From: Thermoflexales bacterium
GTDB taxonomy: Bacteria; Chloroflexota; Anaerolineae; Fen-1058
Direction of reading: 5' to 3'
DNA length: 10,039 bases
Assembly: GCA_017882055.1 (NCBI GenBank)
Contig: JADGQE010000119.1
Coordinates: forward strand, 1-10,039
Shown piece after piece: positions 1 through 5,953 of this stretch. Made by a program: the position numbers and the translations under genes. Each line of letters opens with the position of its first letter. Position 1 is the first letter of the stretch. The notes under the pieces are model-generated. The model did not search any database and was not told the origin of the DNA. It saw only the letters and a list, made by a program, of their open reading frames with translations.

Positions 1-1292
1 TTGTCCTGTGACACCTGGTAGGCCGCAATCTTCGGATCAGCGCAGTCACCGTTCGGATCGCATTTGATATGGCCGGTAATGCCTTGCATATCGGTTGCGC
101 TCAATGCATCACGCAGCGCTTGCTTGAGAACGTGCAAGGTTCCATCGGCGTCTTTCACGGTAACACCAGGCTGCTGTAGCCCTTTCAAGATCATCATCAT
201 CGCGTCATACGAGTGAGCGTGGAACGGCGCGAGAGTGCCCTTAACATTGTACTTCTTCAGGTACTTCGCGACCAGATCCTGATAGCCGCTACCAAAGGCC
301 GAGAAGTTCGGGCTGGAGAAGAACATCCCGACGGCGTTCTTGCCGCAGGCCTTCAGGAAGTCGGGCGAGAAGATGCCATCGGCGCCCATCATGCTTGTCT
401 TCTCAAGGCCGGGTACATCGCGGATCTGAGAGCAGATAAAGCCACCCTCGGCCACGAAGATTGGGTAGTAGATCATGTCGGGCTTGCCAGACGCCACGCG
501 GGTGAGGACAGGCTTCATGTCCGTGTCACCCACGTTGACGGCTTCGCTTGCGGTCAGCGTGCCGCCCAATTGCTTGAACGTGTCGGCGAATACACCCGCT
601 AGACCTTGAGCGTAGATACTGCCGTCATTGATGGTCGCAGCGCTCTTTATCTTCAATTGATTAAAGACGAACTGCGCAGCCACCGCGCCCTGCACTTTGT
701 CGTTGTGAGCCGTGCGCAGATAGCCGGCGACATGCTTCGCGGGATCGGTTAGGTCGGGTGCCGTATTCGACGGCGAGATCATCGTCAGCCCTGCTTGCGT
801 CACAAGGATCGGGATAGCCGCACGAGCCTCGCTGGAGCAGTTAGTACCGATGACTGCGACTACCGTGTTGTCCGCAGCGACTTTAGCTGCAGCGGTCTGA
901 CCACCTTCGGCACTGCAGCCGGAGTCCTGGCCGTCGAACTTGATGTCGTGGCCGAGCACTTTGCCGCCTGCATCGTCCATCGCAAGTTCTGCACCATACT
1001 TGGTGTCGAGGCCCAGCGTCGAGTTGGCGCCGGAAGTAACAAACAGGTAGGCGATGTGGACCGGCTCATTGGGGGCAATCGTAATGCACCCGAGTTTATC
1101 CGAGCAGGTGAAAGCTGCCGGCGCAGAGGTCGCGGCCGGCGCAGAGGTCGCGGCCGGCGCAGAGGTTGCTGCCGGAGCTACCGGAGCAGGTGTCGCTGGA
1201 GCAGCCGCCGGTTGGCAAGCTGCCAATACGACAGCAGCGACTACGACCAGAAACAGGCTGCCGTGTAACAACTTGGTGGTAAAGGTCTTCAT
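1..1292 (-). CDS. ABC transporter substrate-binding lipoprotein, branched-chain amino acid/amide type (partial, C-terminus cut)
   Basis: The frame is open from the ATG at 1292 to the window edge, giving 430 residues without a stop. The N-terminus is a lipoprotein signal: a basic start (MKTFTTK), a hydrophobic core and an LAAC lipobox at residues 23-26, so Cys26 should be lipidated. An Ala/Pro/Thr/Ser spacer follows (about 27-60), containing three copies of a six-residue unit. The solute-binding fold begins near residue 75 (VHIAYLFVTSG), with family-typical stretches such as GAELAMDDAGGKVLG, AVIGTNCSSEA and TMISPSNTAPDLT. This resembles the Peripla_BP_6 (LivJ-like) family, which delivers amino acids, amides or urea to an ABC permease outside the membrane. 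The start is supported by an AGGAGG Shine-Dalgarno sequence at 1301-1307, 8 bases upstream. The ligand cannot be read from sequence. Permease and ATPase genes would be expected beyond the left edge. Family call is secure; substrate is unknown. Confidence 0.9.
   Translation of the reverse strand, partial: MKTFTTKLLHGSLFLVVVAAVVLAACQPAAAPATPAPVAPAATSAPAATSAPAATSAPAAFTCSDKLGCITIAPNEPVHIAYLFVTSGANSTLGLDTKYGAELAMDDAGGKVLGHDIKFDGQDSGCSAEGGQTAAAKVAADNTVVAVIGTNCSSEARAAIPILVTQAGLTMISPSNTAPDLTDPAKHVAGYLRTAHNDKVQGAVAAQFVFNQLKIKSAATINDGSIYAQGLAGVFADTFKQLGGTLTASEAVNVGDTDMKPVLTRVASGKPDMIYYPIFVAEGGFICSQIRDVPGLEKTSMMGADGIFSPDFLKACGKNAVGMFFSSPNFSAFGSGYQDLVAKYLKKYNVKGTLAPFHAHSYDAMMMILKGLQQPGVTVKDADGTLHVLKQALRDALSATDMQGITGHIKCDPNGDCADPKIAAYQVSQD
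1117..1170 (-). repeat. Three tandem 18-bp units encoding the lipoprotein linker
   Basis: Units at 1117-1134, 1135-1152 and 1153-1170 share the core gccggcgcagaggt. The first two are identical and the third differs only in its last bases. In the minus-strand frame each unit encodes six residues of an Ala/Thr/Ser/Ala/Pro spacer between the lipobox Cys and the folded domain. In-frame repeat number changes would only alter tether length. Confidence 0.85.
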
Positions 1293-1623
1293 TTCTTTTC
1301 TCCTCCTGAGAGATAGTCAAACAAACGGTCTCAACTCAACTGCACGAGTAAGCGAATAGCGTCTTAGCGCGCGGGGATCCAGCCCGACCGTCTCGCCCAC
1401 TGATAGCGTGAAATAAATATATGTGGCGACTATCACCTCCTTGCAGTGGCATAACCTTGCCCGATTATCAATCGGGCGATATACAATTGACTCACCTGAT
1501 CCAACCCGCACAGCATCGATCAGAATCACGGGTGTGTCAGTAACTGGCTAAATTCAGCGTGAAAAGGCGAGTCTTAGGATGATGGGGCGATCAGGATGAT
1601 GAAGGCTCTGCCCTGGGCTTTGG
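1293..1623. other. Intergenic region upstream of the transporter gene
   Basis: This is a 331-base gap between two minus-strand genes. It should hold the end of the cyclodeaminase transcript and the promoter and leader of the substrate-binding protein. Visible in it are a perfect inverted repeat (1459-1477), a long Shine-Dalgarno-like sequence with no start codon after it (1433-1442), and a direct 9-bp repeat (1576-1584 and 1593-1601). I could not identify a convincing sigma-70 promoter or a T-tailed terminator. A 70-codon open frame at 1317-1529 has no credible start signal and is not called. Confidence 0.6.
1459..1477. promoter_or_regulatory. Perfect inverted repeat in the transporter leader region
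   Basis: Arms GCCCGATT and AATCGGGC (8 bp each) flank a 3-base spacer, about 170 bases upstream of the lipoprotein start. No T-tract follows in either direction, so it does not look like an intrinsic terminator. It could be an operator for a dimeric regulator or a leader hairpin. The repeat is seen directly; the role is inferred. Confidence 0.45.
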
Positions 1624-2598
1624 CTACAGAGACAGCTTCACTCCAATACCCTGGTCGTTCGCTTTTTGGTACACCCGGATCGCGGTCGCCATGTCGTCGA
1701 GAGCCAGGCCGAGATTGATGCTCATCGTTCGTTCATCATCCGATTCTCGTCCGGGTTTCTGCCCGGCCGCAATTTCACCCAAATCGGCGTAGGGCGCTGG
1801 CGTGCTCTGGAAATACCCTTCCTGCCGATAATATGCCATCTGCGCGATATCATCGGTAGCGAGCCTGTCAATTTCCCGTAGAGCGGCTCCTTGCCAGTAC
1901 GAATCGAAATCGACCGGCGACGCAAACGAACCTTCGGCTAACCAGCCAGGCTCAATCGCTGGTGTGGGATGTTTCAAGATCGGGCCGCTGCTGACCACGA
2001 TGTCCAAACCCTTGACGGCTTCAGGCAGGTTACGAACCGGCTCGATCTCGATCTGCAATTTTTCACTCATCTCTCTGGCATAGCGTTCGGCGATTTCCGG
2101 ATACAGATCGTAGGCTTTGACTTGCTTGATTTGAAACAGGCAGGATAACGCTTCGAGATTGCTTCTGCCCTGAACGCCGCACGCAACGATCCCGACAGTC
2201 GAGCTGTCTTTCCGGGCCAAATACCGGGCTGCCACAGCCGTCGCGGCCCCGGTGCGCATGGCGGTGATCCAGGTGCAATCCATGATCGCTGTAGGGATGC
2301 CTGTATCTGGATCGTTCAGGATCAACAGGCCAGTGATGTAGGGGAGTTTTTTCTGCTGATTGTCGGGGTAACCGGCTACCCACTTCAAGCCCGCAGATTC
2401 AAGGCTGGGGATGTAAGCCGGCATCGCGTGGATAAATGCATTCGGCCGGGTATGAATGCCGGGCTTAGGCGGCATCTCAACTTGACCGGCACCTTTTTCC
2501 TTGAACATCTGATCAAGGGCCTCGATGATGTCGGCCATGGGCAAATTGACTGCTTCAACGTCTTTCCTGGAAAGATATAGAACCTTATCCAGTTCCAT
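1624..2598 (-). CDS. Ornithine cyclodeaminase / mu-crystallin family NAD(P)-dependent enzyme
   Basis: The 324-residue protein matches the usual length of this family. Hallmarks are KWVAGYPDN with Lys72, the DCTWITAMRTGAATA block (108-122) with Arg115, a Rossmann nucleotide-binding loop at about 135-144 (VGIVACGVQG, with Ala where the first glycine usually is), SPVDFDSYW (227-235) with the likely catalytic Asp230, and LGEIAAGQKPGRES (273-286). Members catalyse ornithine to proline conversion, or act as alanine dehydrogenases, ketimine reductases or opine-type enzymes, so the exact substrate is open. The ATG at 2598 is preferred because AGCAGGTG lies just upstream. An in-frame GTG at 2613 would add five residues but has no ribosome site. 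The enzyme is cytoplasmic (no signal peptide). A strong promoter lies upstream (2790-2818). The same-strand amino-acid-type binding protein downstream fits an amino acid theme, but the 331-base gap argues against one operon. Confidence 0.88.
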   Translation of the reverse strand: MELDKVLYLSRKDVEAVNLPMADIIEALDQMFKEKGAGQVEMPPKPGIHTRPNAFIHAMPAYIPSLESAGLKWVAGYPDNQQKKLPYITGLLILNDPDTGIPTAIMDCTWITAMRTGAATAVAARYLARKDSSTVGIVACGVQGRSNLEALSCLFQIKQVKAYDLYPEIAERYAREMSEKLQIEIEPVRNLPEAVKGLDIVVSSGPILKHPTPAIEPGWLAEGSFASPVDFDSYWQGAALREIDRLATDDIAQMAYYRQEGYFQSTPAPYADLGEIAAGQKPGRESDDERTMSINLGLALDDMATAIRVYQKANDQGIGVKLSL

Positions 2599-2718
2599 TC
2601 GCACCTGCTTCACTCAACTAGCCAAATCTGTAGAGCGCAGCCGCTGGAAAATGCCAGGCTCGTGTGTCAAAACCAAAAAACCCCGATAACATGCCGGTGC
2701 TTCAGGGTCTGTTTGTGA

Positions 2719-2731
2719 CGGACAGTGTCCG
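2719..2731. promoter_or_regulatory. 13-bp palindrome, candidate operator or leader element
   Basis: CGGACA and TGTCCG are perfect inverted arms around a single central base. It lies about 50-60 bases downstream of the predicted transcription start of the cyclodeaminase gene. The symmetry suggests a site for a dimeric regulator, but no regulator gene is in the window, so the role is inferred. Confidence 0.3.
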
Positions 2732-2746
2732 GATTATGTGCCTGTT

Positions 2747-2775
2747 ATAAAAACGTACCTCGCTTGTGGCGAGGT
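2747..2775 (-). terminator. Terminator-like hairpin in the cyclodeaminase leader (possible attenuator)
   Basis: On the minus strand a 7-bp stem (ACCTCGC / GCGAGGT) with a 5-base loop is followed by ACG and then TTTTTAT. It begins only about 8 bases after the expected transcription start, so most transcripts would have to read through it to reach the enzyme gene 150 bases further on. It could be an attenuator or the end of a very short RNA. The T-tract is separated from the stem by three bases, which weakens the call. Confidence 0.4.
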
Positions 2776-2789
2776 GCAATCGTAAGTGG

Positions 2790-2818
2790 ATTGTATTACG
2801 GCTTACTGGGTTTGTCAA
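2790..2818 (-). promoter_or_regulatory. Near-consensus sigma-70 promoter
   Basis: On the minus strand TTGACA (2813-2818) is followed by a 17-base spacer and TACAAT (2790-2795). That is a perfect -35, optimal spacing and one mismatch in the -10. The start of transcription is expected near 2783. It points to the cyclodeaminase gene and would give a leader of about 185 bases. Confidence 0.75.
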
Positions 2819-2927
2819 GAATAAAAATAACCAAAATTGCCGGGTCGGTGTTGTTTGCTTTGTATGAAATGAGACGGTTTGTTCTGAGGCTTTTTCAATT
2901 GGCGATAGCGTGGTTTTGTTAGCCTGA

Positions 2928-2964
2928 ATAAAAAGGCGCGGCCAGCAAATATTTGCTGGCCGCG
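2928..2964 (-). terminator. Rho-independent terminator built on a 28-bp perfect palindrome
   Basis: Positions 2937-2964 form a perfect palindrome whose arm reads CGCGGCCAGCAAAT. On the minus strand it is followed by CCTTTTTAT, a good U-tract. It lies about 75 bases after the metallopeptidase stop codon and should end that transcript. It also shields the cyclodeaminase promoter from read-through. Confidence 0.8.
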
Positions 2965-3038
2965 AAAGTAGGTAAGACTTCAACAGGGTAGCACGCTGCC
3001 CGGATTTCTAAAGCGAATTGGATTCGAAGAGGGCGCTC

Positions 3039-3734
3039 TTAGCGCCTGCGGCTACTACCGGTAAGCAAAAACACGTAATAGAGCAGTGTCATTAACGATT
3101 GAGCTAATGCGGCAATATAAGTCAACGCCGCCGCGCTCAACACATCTTTCGCTGCACTGGCTTCTTCGCTATTGGCAACCACGTTATTCTCGCGCAGCAT
3201 GGCCAGGGCGCGTGTTGAAGCATTCAGTTCAACCGGCAGCGTGATCAAAGCGAAGACGAAGGTGACGCCGAACAAAATCACGCCGAGCCACGCTATAGCC
3301 GGTGATCGCAACAGGAAGCCAAGCAAAAACATGAGTGGCCCGACCCACGATCCGACCTGAACGGCCGGGACGATCGCGCCGCGCATCTTCAACGGCGCAT
3401 AGTTGGTTGAGTCTTGCACCGCATGCCCGATTTCGTGTGCCACAATGGCCAGCGATGCCACCGATCGGCCGTTGGCGACATCTTGGCTTAGATGCAGTGT
3501 GCGGTCGCGTGGATCGTAGTGATCGGTCAGCTTGCCCGGTATGCCCTTCACGCCAACATCGCCCAGTTGATTCGCGCTCAACAAATATCGGGCGGTATCC
3601 ATTCCCGACCATCCGCGTCGATTGGGAACTTGCAACCATTTGTTGTATGCGCTCTGCACTTTCATTTGCGCGTATAGCGCCAGGAGCAGCGCCGGCAGCG
3701 CAAATACAAAGTAGAGTGGATCAAAGAAAAACAT
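3039..3734 (-). CDS. Membrane-bound zinc metallopeptidase, YugP/Zn_peptidase_2-like
   Basis: The protein has 231 residues. The HEIGHAVQ motif at 100-107 gives the zinc site (His100, His104, catalytic Glu101). PVELNAS at 167-173 supplies Glu169, a plausible third ligand conserved in this family. Hydrophobic segments lie at about 7-25, 127-142, 148-168 and 203-225, so it is a multi-pass membrane protein. YNKWLQVPNRRGWSGMDTAR is the usual region after the first helix. Members are putative neutral zinc proteases of unknown substrate. The ATG at 3734 is chosen because GGAGG lies 8 bases upstream. An in-frame ATG at 3791 would extend the protein by 19 hydrophilic residues but starts almost at the predicted transcription start. 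A small hairpin (3032-3046) overlaps the TAA stop. Single-gene transcript: own promoter, own terminator. Confidence 0.88.
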   Translation of the reverse strand: MFFFDPLYFVFALPALLLALYAQMKVQSAYNKWLQVPNRRGWSGMDTARYLLSANQLGDVGVKGIPGKLTDHYDPRDRTLHLSQDVANGRSVASLAIVAHEIGHAVQDSTNYAPLKMRGAIVPAVQVGSWVGPLMFLLGFLLRSPAIAWLGVILFGVTFVFALITLPVELNASTRALAMLRENNVVANSEEASAAKDVLSAAALTYIAALAQSLMTLLYYVFLLTGSSRRR

Positions 3735-3742
3735 ACTTGTTG

Positions 3743-3747
3743 CCTCC
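3743..3747 (-). promoter_or_regulatory. Ribosome binding site fixing the metallopeptidase start
   Basis: GGAGG on the minus strand lies 8 bases before the ATG at 3734. It supports the shorter start over the in-frame ATG at 3791, which has no comparable site. Confidence 0.8.
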
Positions 3748-3800
3748 ATCCTTCTTAAGACCTTAGGGTCACCAGGACCCGAAGGATTCATCTGCCGGGA

Positions 3801-3809
3801 ATTATATCA
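3801..3809 (-). promoter_or_regulatory. Extended -10 promoter of the metallopeptidase gene
   Basis: The minus strand reads TGATATAAT, a perfect TATAAT (3801-3806) preceded by the TGn extension. No good -35 is visible 16-19 bases upstream, which is common for extended -10 promoters. The expected start near 3794 gives a leader of about 60 bases before the ATG at 3734. Confidence 0.6.
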
Positions 3810-3974
3810 CGCGCTCAGGATATACCCTGCCTTACACCTGACGGTATTCCCCCTCGACGACATCCTCGCCACCCCGCACCCCGTGGCCATTGTCGCTCGA
3901 TTGCGGGCCGGTGCTACTGTTGGAATGGTCTTGATTCGCGGCTCTGGCCGATTATCATCGCCGCTTGCTGCAAT

Positions 3975-4124
3975 TCACTGATCGTCGATGCGCGCCAGGA
4001 CGCCGATCTTCTCCAGCAATTGTCTGCGATCGCGCAGCGCGACTTTGACGATCTTCAAATACTGCGTCACCCAATCCACTGGGGCACGACGCAAAACTTT
4101 GTAGCCAACTTCAACAAGAGCGAT
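3975..4124 (-). pseudogene. Possible 3' remnant of an unidentified gene
   Basis: Forty-nine codons are open between two stops on the minus strand. They read like ordinary protein: VGYKVLRRAPVDWV, then YLKIVKVALRDRRQLL, then EKIGVLARIDDQ and a TGA at 3975-3977. There is no ATG and no ribosome site, and the frame is closed upstream by a TGA at 4125-4127. It could be the tail of a decayed gene next to the tRNA. I do not recognise the family. Chance is a real alternative, because the plus strand is also open here. Confidence 0.2.
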
Positions 4125-4169
4125 TCATCGTGCTGGCTTCCGGCAATGCCCCAAATCGATGCGCGTGCG

Positions 4170-4198
4170 TTGACAAAACAAGATGATTCGCGTATGAT
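4170..4198 (+). promoter_or_regulatory. Sigma-70 promoter of tRNA-Cys
   Basis: TTGACA (4170-4175), a 17-base spacer and TATGAT (4193-4198) make a near-consensus promoter. The -10 ends 23 bases before the mature 5' end of the tRNA. That would leave a short leader for RNase P to remove. Confidence 0.8.
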
Positions 4199-4221
4199 TG
4201 CGAGGTAGTAAGTTCCAGCAT

Positions 4222-4295
4222 GGCGACGTCGCCAAGTGGCAAGGCAAGGGTCTGCAAAACCCTCACCATGGGTTCGATTCCCATCGTCGCCTCCA
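4222..4295 (+). tRNA. tRNA-Cys (GCA)
   Basis: A complete cloverleaf can be drawn. The acceptor GGCGACG (4222-4228) pairs with CGTCGCC (4285-4291). The D stem is GCC/GGC. The anticodon stem is AGGGT/ACCCT with loop CTGCAAA, giving anticodon GCA at 4254-4256. The T stem is ATGGG/CCCAT with loop TTCGATT. U73 at 4292 is the discriminator expected for cysteine. The CCA tail is encoded (4293-4295). It has its own promoter and terminator. Confidence 0.97.
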
Positions 4296-4301
4296 ATAAT
4301 G

Positions 4302-4340
4302 AAGCGATCTACCGTGATAACAGGCAGATCGCTTTTTGTT
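4302..4340 (+). terminator. Terminator of the tRNA-Cys transcript
   Basis: A 9-bp perfect stem, AAGCGATCT (4302-4310) and AGATCGCTT (4326-4334), with a 15-base loop runs into TTTTTGTTTG. It sits 7 bases after the CCA end. On the other strand the same hairpin is followed only by CATTATT, so it is a weak terminator for the converging operon. Confidence 0.75.
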
Positions 4341-4405
4341 TGGTTACATCTGTTAAGGGTGAGAGTACAAGAACCCCCGCTAATGTTCGCACTGTCACAG
4401 TATTT

Positions 4406-4417
4406 GTCTGATCAGAC
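4406..4417. repeat. 12-bp perfect palindrome just after the bc operon
   Basis: GTCTGATCAGAC lies 21 bases downstream of the tetraheme cytochrome stop codon. It has no loop and no T-tract, so it is a poor terminator. It may be a protein site or chance. No other clear terminator for the operon is visible before the tRNA unit. Confidence 0.3.
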
Positions 4418-4438
4418 GGTCAGCGCGTGATGAATCCG

Positions 4439-5944
4439 CTAAGGCTTGTTCAAACTCATCACATACGCGATCACATCGGCGATTTGCTGCGGCGTGAGTT
4501 TCTGCGTGTCGCCCCAGGCAGGCATCGTCTCTTTCGGATTTGGCCCTTCCGGTGTTGAGCCGTGCTCGAGGAACAGATCGAGGTTGGTCGCATACACTTT
4601 TGGATCGACATCGATCAAGGTCGAGTCGATTGGATTCAGCGGCGGGATCGTGCCATCGGCCGAGCCGGGATTCGCCACGTTGCCCACGCCTTGATCACCG
4701 TGGCACTTCTGGCAGCTGTCCGTGAAGATTTGCGCGCCTGCTGTGACACTCCCTGTCAGCGCGATAGCCGTGCCCGGCCCACCGGGGTTCGATGGCCGCG
4801 CCACTTCGACGGTGGGCGTGATCGCCGGTGCGGGATTGAGACTCATCACATACGCGATCACATCGGCGATTTGTTGCGGTGCTAATTTCTTTTGATCGCC
4901 CCAGGCGGGCATCTTCTCTTTCGGATTTGGCCCTTCCGGCGTTGAGCCGTGCTCGATGAACAGATCGAGGTTGGTCGCATACACTTTTGGATCGGCATCG
5001 ATCAAAGTCGAGTCGATTGGATTCAGTGGTGGAATCGTGCCATCGGTCGAGCCGGGATTCGCCACGTTGCCCACGCCTTGATCACCGTGACACTTCTGGC
5101 AATCGGCCACGAAGACTTGCGCGCCGGCCTTCACATCTCCGGTCAGCGTCAGGGCTGGTCCGGGTCCGCCGGGATTCGATGGCCTTGCGACTTCCACGGT
5201 TGACGTCTGTTCAGCGGTCGAGGTGATCGTCGGTGTGGGCGTAATCGTCGGCGTTACGGCCGGCGTTGGCGGCGACTGTCGCCACGTATCGACCAATGCG
5301 AGCAGATCAGCAATTTGCTGCGGCGAGAGGACCGTGCCCCAGGTTGGCATGCCTTTCGAGGGACGGCCTTTCTTAATAGCGTCTTGATACCAGGCATTAT
5401 CGAACTGGTTGAGATGCTGAGCGTCGCTAATGGCCGGGGCGCGATCACCGCCTGTGCCGTTGTCGCCGTGGCAGACGAAACAGATATTGGCGAAGATTAG
5501 CTGGCCGGCATTGGGATCGCCCTTGAGCGGCTGCGCGCTTCGATCAGGGGCGGTATCTTGCCAGGCACGGATAAAGGCCACTAATTGCGTGACATTCTGA
5601 TCGGTCAGCGGACCGCCATGCGATTGATTCCAGGCGGGCATCTGGGTGCCGGGGATACCCGAACTGATGACGCTGAAGATCGTATCATCGGCGGTGTTCT
5701 TCAAGAAAGTCATGTCGTTGAGGGCCGGGCCGATATCGCCTTCGCCGGTGTCGCCGTGGCATAGCGTGCAGTTCTTTTTGAAAAGTTCCTGGCCGGCGTT
5801 GACCGCGATCGATTTGTCCTGCGCCTCGACACCGGCAATACGAGCAGGCTCGCGGAAGATATAAACCTGGAACAACACGAGAACCGCCAACGTGAGGATG
5901 AAAGCGGTGCCGATGTAGCGGGTGTAGTTTTCTTTTAGGCGCAT
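4439..5944 (-). CDS. Membrane-anchored tetraheme cytochrome c, c-type subunit of the bc complex
   Basis: The 501-residue protein has an uncleaved-looking N-terminal membrane helix (about 12-29) and four class I cytochrome c domains outside the membrane. The heme sites are CTLCH (59-63), CFVCH (155-159), CQKCH (282-286) and CQKCH (411-415). Each is followed by a Met ligand in a MPxW motif (Met102, Met199, Met345, Met474). A Thr/Pro linker (about 226-245) separates domains 2 and 3. Domains 3 and 4 are a tandem duplication with a 129-residue period and about 16 differences over some 120 residues by eye. The gene follows the Rieske gene after 9 bases, with GAGG 8 bases before the ATG at 5944. It probably replaces cytochrome c1/f as electron acceptor from Rieske and passes electrons to a soluble cytochrome or terminal oxidase. 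Heme count is certain; partner is inferred. Confidence 0.92.
   Translation of the reverse strand: MRLKENYTRYIGTAFILTLAVLVLFQVYIFREPARIAGVEAQDKSIAVNAGQELFKKNCTLCHGDTGEGDIGPALNDMTFLKNTADDTIFSVISSGIPGTQMPAWNQSHGGPLTDQNVTQLVAFIRAWQDTAPDRSAQPLKGDPNAGQLIFANICFVCHGDNGTGGDRAPAISDAQHLNQFDNAWYQDAIKKGRPSKGMPTWGTVLSPQQIADLLALVDTWRQSPPTPAVTPTITPTPTITSTAEQTSTVEVARPSNPGGPGPALTLTGDVKAGAQVFVADCQKCHGDQGVGNVANPGSTDGTIPPLNPIDSTLIDADPKVYATNLDLFIEHGSTPEGPNPKEKMPAWGDQKKLAPQQIADVIAYVMSLNPAPAITPTVEVARPSNPGGPGTAIALTGSVTAGAQIFTDSCQKCHGDQGVGNVANPGSADGTIPPLNPIDSTLIDVDPKVYATNLDLFLEHGSTPEGPNPKETMPAWGDTQKLTPQQIADVIAYVMSLNKP
4452..4819 (-). repeat. Tandem duplication, copy encoding cytochrome domain 4
   Basis: This copy and the one at 4839-5206 align at a constant offset of 387 bp, so the reading frame is kept. 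Long stretches are identical, for example around 4857-4876 and 5053-5088 in either copy's alignment. It encodes a complete heme domain plus the VARPSNPGGPG hinge. Confidence 0.85.
4839..5206 (-). repeat. Tandem duplication, copy encoding cytochrome domain 3
   Basis: This is the partner of 4452-4819 at a 387-bp offset. The high DNA similarity, including third codon positions, suggests a recent duplication or ongoing gene conversion rather than ancient domain doubling. Confidence 0.85.
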
Positions 5945-5953
5945 GGCGTTGCC

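Larger units (their letters stand above)
2599..3038. other. Intergenic region with promoter, hairpins and terminator
   Basis: This 440-base stretch has no credible protein gene. From right to left in the direction of transcription it contains the terminator of the metallopeptidase gene (2928-2964), a near-consensus promoter (2790-2818), a terminator-like hairpin just after that promoter (2747-2775), a 13-bp palindrome (2719-2731), and a T-rich run on the minus strand near 2674-2685. It is more AT-rich than its surroundings. Confidence 0.6.
3735..4221. other. Intergenic region between metallopeptidase and tRNA-Cys
   Basis: This is a 487-base gap between divergently transcribed features. It holds the metallopeptidase promoter (3801-3809), the tRNA promoter (4170-4198) and, between them, about 350 bases without a supported gene. 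A short protein-like minus-strand frame at 3975-4124 may be a gene remnant. Open frames on the plus strand (for example 4020-4208) lack start signals. Confidence 0.55.

Noticed and set aside
213..602. Plus-strand open frame of 129 codons
   Set aside because: It lies wholly inside the minus-strand substrate-binding protein gene, has no ribosome site and its product matches nothing recognisable.
795..1359. Plus-strand open frames with Arg/Gly- or Ala-rich products
   Set aside because: They are the antisense reading of the lipoprotein N-terminus and its 18-bp repeats. The low-complexity products come from the repeat.
1317..1529. 70-codon minus-strand frame in the leader of the transporter gene
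   Set aside because: The long Shine-Dalgarno sequence inside it is not followed by a start codon, and the frame's own start has no ribosome site.
2702..2983. 93-codon minus-strand frame between metallopeptidase and cyclodeaminase
   Set aside because: It spans the terminator, the promoter and the attenuator-like hairpin, and lacks a supported start.
4027..4034. GCGATCGC octamer resembling the cyanobacterial HIP1 motif
   Set aside because: A single copy in 10 kb is not the dense pattern seen in cyanobacteria, so it carries no taxonomic weight.
4020..4208. 62-codon plus-strand frame upstream of tRNA-Cys
   Set aside because: No ribosome site. It runs through the tRNA promoter and has no recognisable motif.
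4839..5206. Considered whether the cytochrome repeats reflect a CRISPR-like or mobile repeat
   Set aside because: There are only two copies, they are in frame, and each encodes a full heme domain, so this is an intragenic duplication.
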